Below, piece after piece: positions 61,441 through 64,000 of a stretch of DNA of 64,000 bases. The notes under the pieces are model-generated. The model saw only the letters and a list, made by a program, of their open reading frames with translations, was not told where the DNA came from and made no database searches. The position numbers and the translations under genes are program-made. The DNA comes from CAZXWN01 sp964644695 [NCBI: uncultured bacterium] (GTDB taxonomy: Bacteria; UBP4; UBA4092), in the NCBI GenBank assembly GCA_964644695.1, contig CAZXWN010000011.1, positions 1 through 64,000 of the forward strand. Direction: 5' to 3'. The stretch's first letter is position 1. Each line of letters starts with the position of its first letter.

Positions 61441-61695
61441 TTATACTTGTCCAAACCAATAACCATAATTATCATCAGGTTCATCACTTCCATACCGCCG
61501 AGTCTGCCGATGATTGACCATACTTTCTAGTTCGAAGATATCGGGCGCATTACTGGTATCCAGTTCATGCAACGGTTCCCCCAACCGGTCCCGTTCAAAC
61601 TCCATGGCGATTTCATCGAATTCATCCCGTGGTGGACTTTTCCGTACTGAAATTGAGCCTCGTCGTTTCACAACTTTGTCTTTTTGTTTTCCCAT
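61441..61695 (-). CDS. small charged hypothetical protein
   Basis: This 84-residue protein is rich in charged residues, with a basic start (KQKDKVVKRRGSISVRKS) and acidic end (YGSDEPDDNYGYWFGQV). I recognise no family; it may be disordered. AGAGGG stands six bases before ATG 61695, and a strong terminator follows 18 bases after the stop codon, which supports it as a real gene. The opposite-strand frame over this region lacks both. Confidence 0.5.
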   Translation of the reverse strand: MGKQKDKVVKRRGSISVRKSPPRDEFDEIAMEFERDRLGEPLHELDTSNAPDIFELESMVNHRQTRRYGSDEPDDNYGYWFGQV

Positions 61696-61862
61696 TTTCA
61701 TCCCTCTTTTTGTAAACTATGGGCCTTTTATCGGGTCTGTACTAAGCCCAGTCCCATCAAGACGGTTTGAATTTACAACAGTGTTCCACCCTTGTCAAGC
61801 CATAAAAACAAAAAAGTGATTAATTATTTTTACAATCAATTTCACTGAATAGAGATTACAAA

Positions 61863-61911
61863 TAAGAAAACCTCCAGCCTGACAAGCCCTGCCTGTCACA
61901 CTGGAGGTTTT
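61863..61911 (-). terminator. intrinsic terminator of the Asp23 operon
   Basis: AAAACCTCCAG (61867-61877) pairs with CTGGAGGTTTT (61901-61911) across a 23-base loop. On the minus strand TTTTCTTATTTG follows. Confidence 0.72.
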
Positions 61912-61934
61912 AATTTCATTATGTTTTTAATTCA

Positions 61935-62195
61935 TTATTGGTCAGATGAGAATAATCTATCCAACACTTGCCCGACCTGGCTGCGTCGATCGAAATATCG
62001 ACCCACTAACAAGCCTAGAATAATACACCCGATGAGTATTAAAGTATGCCAAAATCCGAGGAAGTGAAACAGTAAGCCCATAATAAATCCTACCAACACT
62101 CCCATGACCGTTCGGGGGCGATGTAATATCCAGGTAATAATACCTTCTGATATGATGTTCCACCGTGACCGGCGGAAATAAGGTCCATCCTGCAT
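61935..62195 (-). CDS. DUF2273-family small membrane protein
   Basis: This 86-residue protein has two hydrophobic helices (about 28-48, VMGVLVGFIMGLLFHFLG, and 50-65, TLILIGCIILGLLVGRYFD) and the G-R-Y-F-D ending of DUF2273, a family that accompanies Asp23 and AmaP in Firmicutes. It starts 2 bases after the amaP stop codon, so the operon is tight. Its function is not known; it is thought to help anchor the Asp23 proteins at the membrane. Confidence 0.85.
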   Translation of the reverse strand: MQDGPYFRRSRWNIISEGIITWILHRPRTVMGVLVGFIMGLLFHFLGFWHTLILIGCIILGLLVGRYFDRRSQVGQVLDRLFSSDQ

Positions 62196-62197
62196 TT

Positions 62198-62815
62198 TTA
62201 AAACCCTTTCTCCGCAGTGAATTCTTCATCGACAGCGCGCCGATGTCCTACCCGGCTGGATTGTTCATCAATCTTAGTAATCAGAAAATCAATAGGGGTG
62301 ATTTCACGGTCACCAATAGCCTTATAGATTCCCTCGCGAATGGCGATTCGTAACCGTTGACTGACTTCAGGGACACTATAATCAGACCAGACCGATACGC
62401 GTGCGTAGAGACCCCAGCCACCCTTACGGTTTCGTCTCACGCGGGACCGTATTTCTTTCACACCTTCAACATTGTGAGCCAGGCGATTTACATAGACTTC
62501 AATAGCAGAAACGGATACAGATAATTTCCCATCCGGAGAATCCAGCTTTAGTCGGCGGGCCGCATGTTTTTCGGCAATGGAAAGATATACAGTAACAATA
62601 CTCACCAGTAACAAAGCCAGTCCCACCAGTAAAACACCGATCTTTGTCTGGGAATCTGTCGTCATTCGAAGAAGGAAAGCTTCCGCTTGATTCGATAAAG
62701 TTATCTGTCCATTCATACCTAAGATATAAACAATGGACAGCCCCGTCAATACAGCTCCAAGAATGAATACAAACAGGACACAAATTACAGCGGAAAATCG
62801 TCTTAAGTTACGCAT
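62198..62815 (-). CDS. amaP: alkaline-shock response membrane anchor protein AmaP
   Basis: This 205-residue protein has two N-terminal membrane helices (about 8-33 and 55-76) and a cytosolic domain with ISVSAIEVYVNRLAHNVEGVKEIR-like text (here LSVSVSAIEVYVNRLAHN), then LYARVSVWSDYSVPEVSQRL. This matches AmaP, which anchors Asp23 to the membrane in staphylococci. It is the middle gene between asp23 (17 bases upstream) and DUF2273. Confidence 0.85.
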   Translation of the reverse strand: MRNLRRFSAVICVLFVFILGAVLTGLSIVYILGMNGQITLSNQAEAFLLRMTTDSQTKIGVLLVGLALLLVSIVTVYLSIAEKHAARRLKLDSPDGKLSVSVSAIEVYVNRLAHNVEGVKEIRSRVRRNRKGGWGLYARVSVWSDYSVPEVSQRLRIAIREGIYKAIGDREITPIDFLITKIDEQSSRVGHRRAVDEEFTAEKGF

Positions 62816-62832
62816 AGTCTCACCGGTATTCC

Positions 62833-63249
62833 TTAGTATTTAATTGGTATGCCACTTCCAGCATCATCTTCCGATTCAAGAGGTTTATCCACAGGCCGGG
62901 AAGGCACCTGAACACCATCGACAATCACATTTACTTCAATCACCGTGAGTCCAGTCATGGCTTCAACTTTCTTTTTGACTACCCGTTGGACCTCCATTGC
63001 AATTTCCGGGATATTGCGGCCGTACTCCACAACCACAAACATATCAATCGCGGCCTCGCCCTGGCCAATCTCTACCAGAACCCCTTTTTTCATGGTTTTC
63101 TGGCCAAACACTTCAGCAAGGGAAAAACCGCCCCCCATTCCGGCAATACCTTCCACTTCGCTGGCTGCAATACCAGCAATTATAGCCACCACATCATTAT
63201 GGATGCGGACACTTCCACCTTCTGTCATTCTGTCTTCAGGAAAAATCAT
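62833..63249 (-). CDS. asp23: Asp23/Gls24-family envelope stress protein
   Basis: This 138-residue protein has the Asp23 domain: VRIHNDVVAIIAGIAASEVEGIAGM (landmark), KGVLVEIGQGEAAIDMFVVVEYG and VKKKVEAMTGLTVIEVNVIVDGV. The last 25 residues are a disordered acidic tail. Asp23 proteins coat the inner face of the membrane and respond to envelope stress in Gram-positive bacteria; here the neighbouring gene codes for an outer-membrane barrel. I chose ATG 63249, with AGGAAGG at good spacing, over ATG 63276. Confidence 0.9.
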   Translation of the reverse strand: MIFPEDRMTEGGSVRIHNDVVAIIAGIAASEVEGIAGMGGGFSLAEVFGQKTMKKGVLVEIGQGEAAIDMFVVVEYGRNIPEIAMEVQRVVKKKVEAMTGLTVIEVNVIVDGVQVPSRPVDKPLESEDDAGSGIPIKY

Positions 63250-63324
63250 ACCGTTATACCTTCCTAAAGGAATCATAATCGGTTTAACTGTTTGGAGTCA
63301 AGACAATTCCATCTATTTGTAGAA

Positions 63325-63358
63325 AATAAAAAACCCGCGGTCCGAAGACCGCGGGTTT
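63325..63358 (-). terminator. intrinsic terminator of the outer-membrane protein gene
   Basis: A perfect 12-bp stem, AAACCCGCGGTC (63331-63342) with GACCGCGGGTTT (63347-63358), has the stable loop CGAA. A T-run follows on the minus strand. It separates the barrel gene from the Asp23 operon. Confidence 0.9.
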
Positions 63359-63384
63359 GGTAGCACTTAGTGAAGCTTCCTAAA

Positions 63385-64000
63385 TTAGAAGGAAACCTTC
63401 ATGCCGCCCTTGACCATCCAGGCTTCACCACCACCGATGTTGTCATCAGCGTCGAAGTAGCCAGCGATCAGCTCAGCAGCAACATTTTCACTGTACTGAT
63501 AGGAAACGCGGACATCAGCTTCCCAACCGATTTCTTTGTCGGCGAGACTGACGAGCAGACCGTCTTCATCAGTTGCTAAATAATAATAGAAGTCGGCATC
63601 AGCAGCCCACTTTTCAGCAGGTTTGAAACCGGCATTCAGGTTCAGGAACATGACGTTATTGCGGAGCAGCGCGAAGCTGTCAGCAATGCGGCCATAACCT
63701 TTTTCACCGAGGTCGTCCTGGTCACAATGACCGAACGGCTGAATGAATTCGTCGCCAATGTAGTAGAAGTTGGCACCGATGAAAGGTTTGTATTCACTCT
63801 GATTGAAGGTGTAAGCAACGCCAACATAACCGGCGACGTCGGACAGAGTGTCAGCAGTAATAGCGTTGTCGATGTTGTTGTAGGCTAATTCAGCTTTGTA
63901 AGCAAGACCTTCAACTGCTGGGACGGTACCGTTTGCACGGACGCCGATCCAGAGACCATGACCATCAAAAGCCTGGACATCAGCATACAGAACATAAGCA
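63385..64000 (-). CDS. outer-membrane beta-barrel protein, C-terminal 204 residues (cut by the right edge)
   Basis: One open frame runs from the right edge (first full codon 63999) to TAA at 63385, 204 residues. It has no start codon in the window; inner Met codons at 63651 and 63827 are not real starts, the latter being in another frame. The sequence alternates polar and hydrophobic residues in strands of about ten with aromatic belts (YVLYADVQAF, GLWIGVRANG, DVAGYVGVAYTF, ANFYYIGDEF, DADFYYYLAT, EADVRVSYQY, AAELIAGYFD) and ends in MKVSF, with the terminal Phe recognised by the BAM complex. It resembles porin-like proteins; the solute is unknown. Confidence 0.82.
   Translation of the reverse strand, partial: AYVLYADVQAFDGHGLWIGVRANGTVPAVEGLAYKAELAYNNIDNAITADTLSDVAGYVGVAYTFNQSEYKPFIGANFYYIGDEFIQPFGHCDQDDLGEKGYGRIADSFALLRNNVMFLNLNAGFKPAEKWAADADFYYYLATDEDGLLVSLADKEIGWEADVRVSYQYSENVAAELIAGYFDADDNIGGGEAWMVKGGMKVSF

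Noticed and set aside
61514-61819. 101-codon plus-strand frame
   Set aside because: The minus-strand gene at 61441-61695 has both a ribosome site and a terminator. The plus frame is Ser/Pro-rich shadow sequence.
1-64000. CRISPR array or prophage
   Set aside because: No regularly spaced direct repeats with unique spacers and no phage structural, integrase or lysis genes were found.

Overview
The window looks like chromosomal DNA of an uncultured, diderm, free-living heterotrophic bacterium that I cannot place in a phylum. An outer membrane is indicated by a beta-barrel protein whose C-terminus ends in Phe at the right edge (63385-64000), a 1234-residue AsmA-type protein, an RlpA-like lipoprotein and an O-antigen ligase. 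Features better known from Firmicutes sit beside these: an Asp23-AmaP-DUF2273 operon, a SpoIID-domain protein and a DRTGG/PHP/HATPase operon. Genes are densely packed, mostly with clear Shine-Dalgarno sites and strong intrinsic terminators. Two tRNA genes are present (Leu-CAG, Arg-CCG); no rRNA, CRISPR array or classical transposase was found.

Layout. 1-2.3 kb: the signal-peptide end of a gene cut by the left edge, a dispersed repeat, adenine deaminase and a DUF2283 protein. 2.6-7 kb: CorA, two exported proteins and ComM. 7-10.3 kb: an AT-rich two-gene insert coding for a SIR2-like protein and a radical SAM/SPASM-like protein. 10.3-20.5 kb: CoA-binding protein, MsrA, hemerythrin-like and CpXC proteins, alpha-glucan phosphorylase, glutamine synthetase, HAD phosphatase, a BadF/GlcNAc-kinase-type ATPase, SpoIID protein and lipase. 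20.6-30 kb: AsmA-like protein, tandem TolB-like propellers, HEAT proteins and a TPR-fused sigma-54 activator. 30-37 kb: DUF975 protein, GH4 alpha-galactosidase divergent from an AraC regulator, ABC-F ATPase and LysS. 37-46 kb: RlpA, O-antigen ligase, tRNA-Leu, glycosyltransferase plus a CorA variant, a Kelch-like secreted protein flanked by palindromic repeats, L33, tRNA-Arg and a Gfo/Idh oxidoreductase. 46.5-64 kb: a pseudokinase-FGE fusion, epimerase, Bcp, a seven-repeat SBBP protein, MFS transporter, RecO, HisS, the HATPase-PHP-DRTGG operon, the Asp23 operon and the partial outer-membrane protein.

How the genes fit together. Most are housekeeping or envelope functions. GH4 galactosidase, glucan phosphorylase and the sugar-kinase-type ATPase suggest growth on poly- and oligosaccharides. 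The HATPase-PHP-DRTGG set belongs to a module that in anaerobes is often linked to electron-bifurcating [FeFe]-hydrogenase genes, so a fermentative lifestyle is possible, but no hydrogenase lies in the window. MsrA, Bcp and the hemerythrin-like protein suggest handling of oxygen or oxidants.

The best candidate for an undescribed system is the SIR2-like/radical SAM pair at 7145-10256. Its two genes overlap, its base composition differs sharply from its neighbours, and it lies between housekeeping genes. I infer, without proof, a defence or toxin module. Other points of interest are a pseudokinase joined to a degenerate FGE domain, a CorA paralogue with GMS in place of GMN, a sigma-54 activator with GSFTGA in place of GAFTGA and TPRs as its sensor, and two families of dispersed palindromic repeats.
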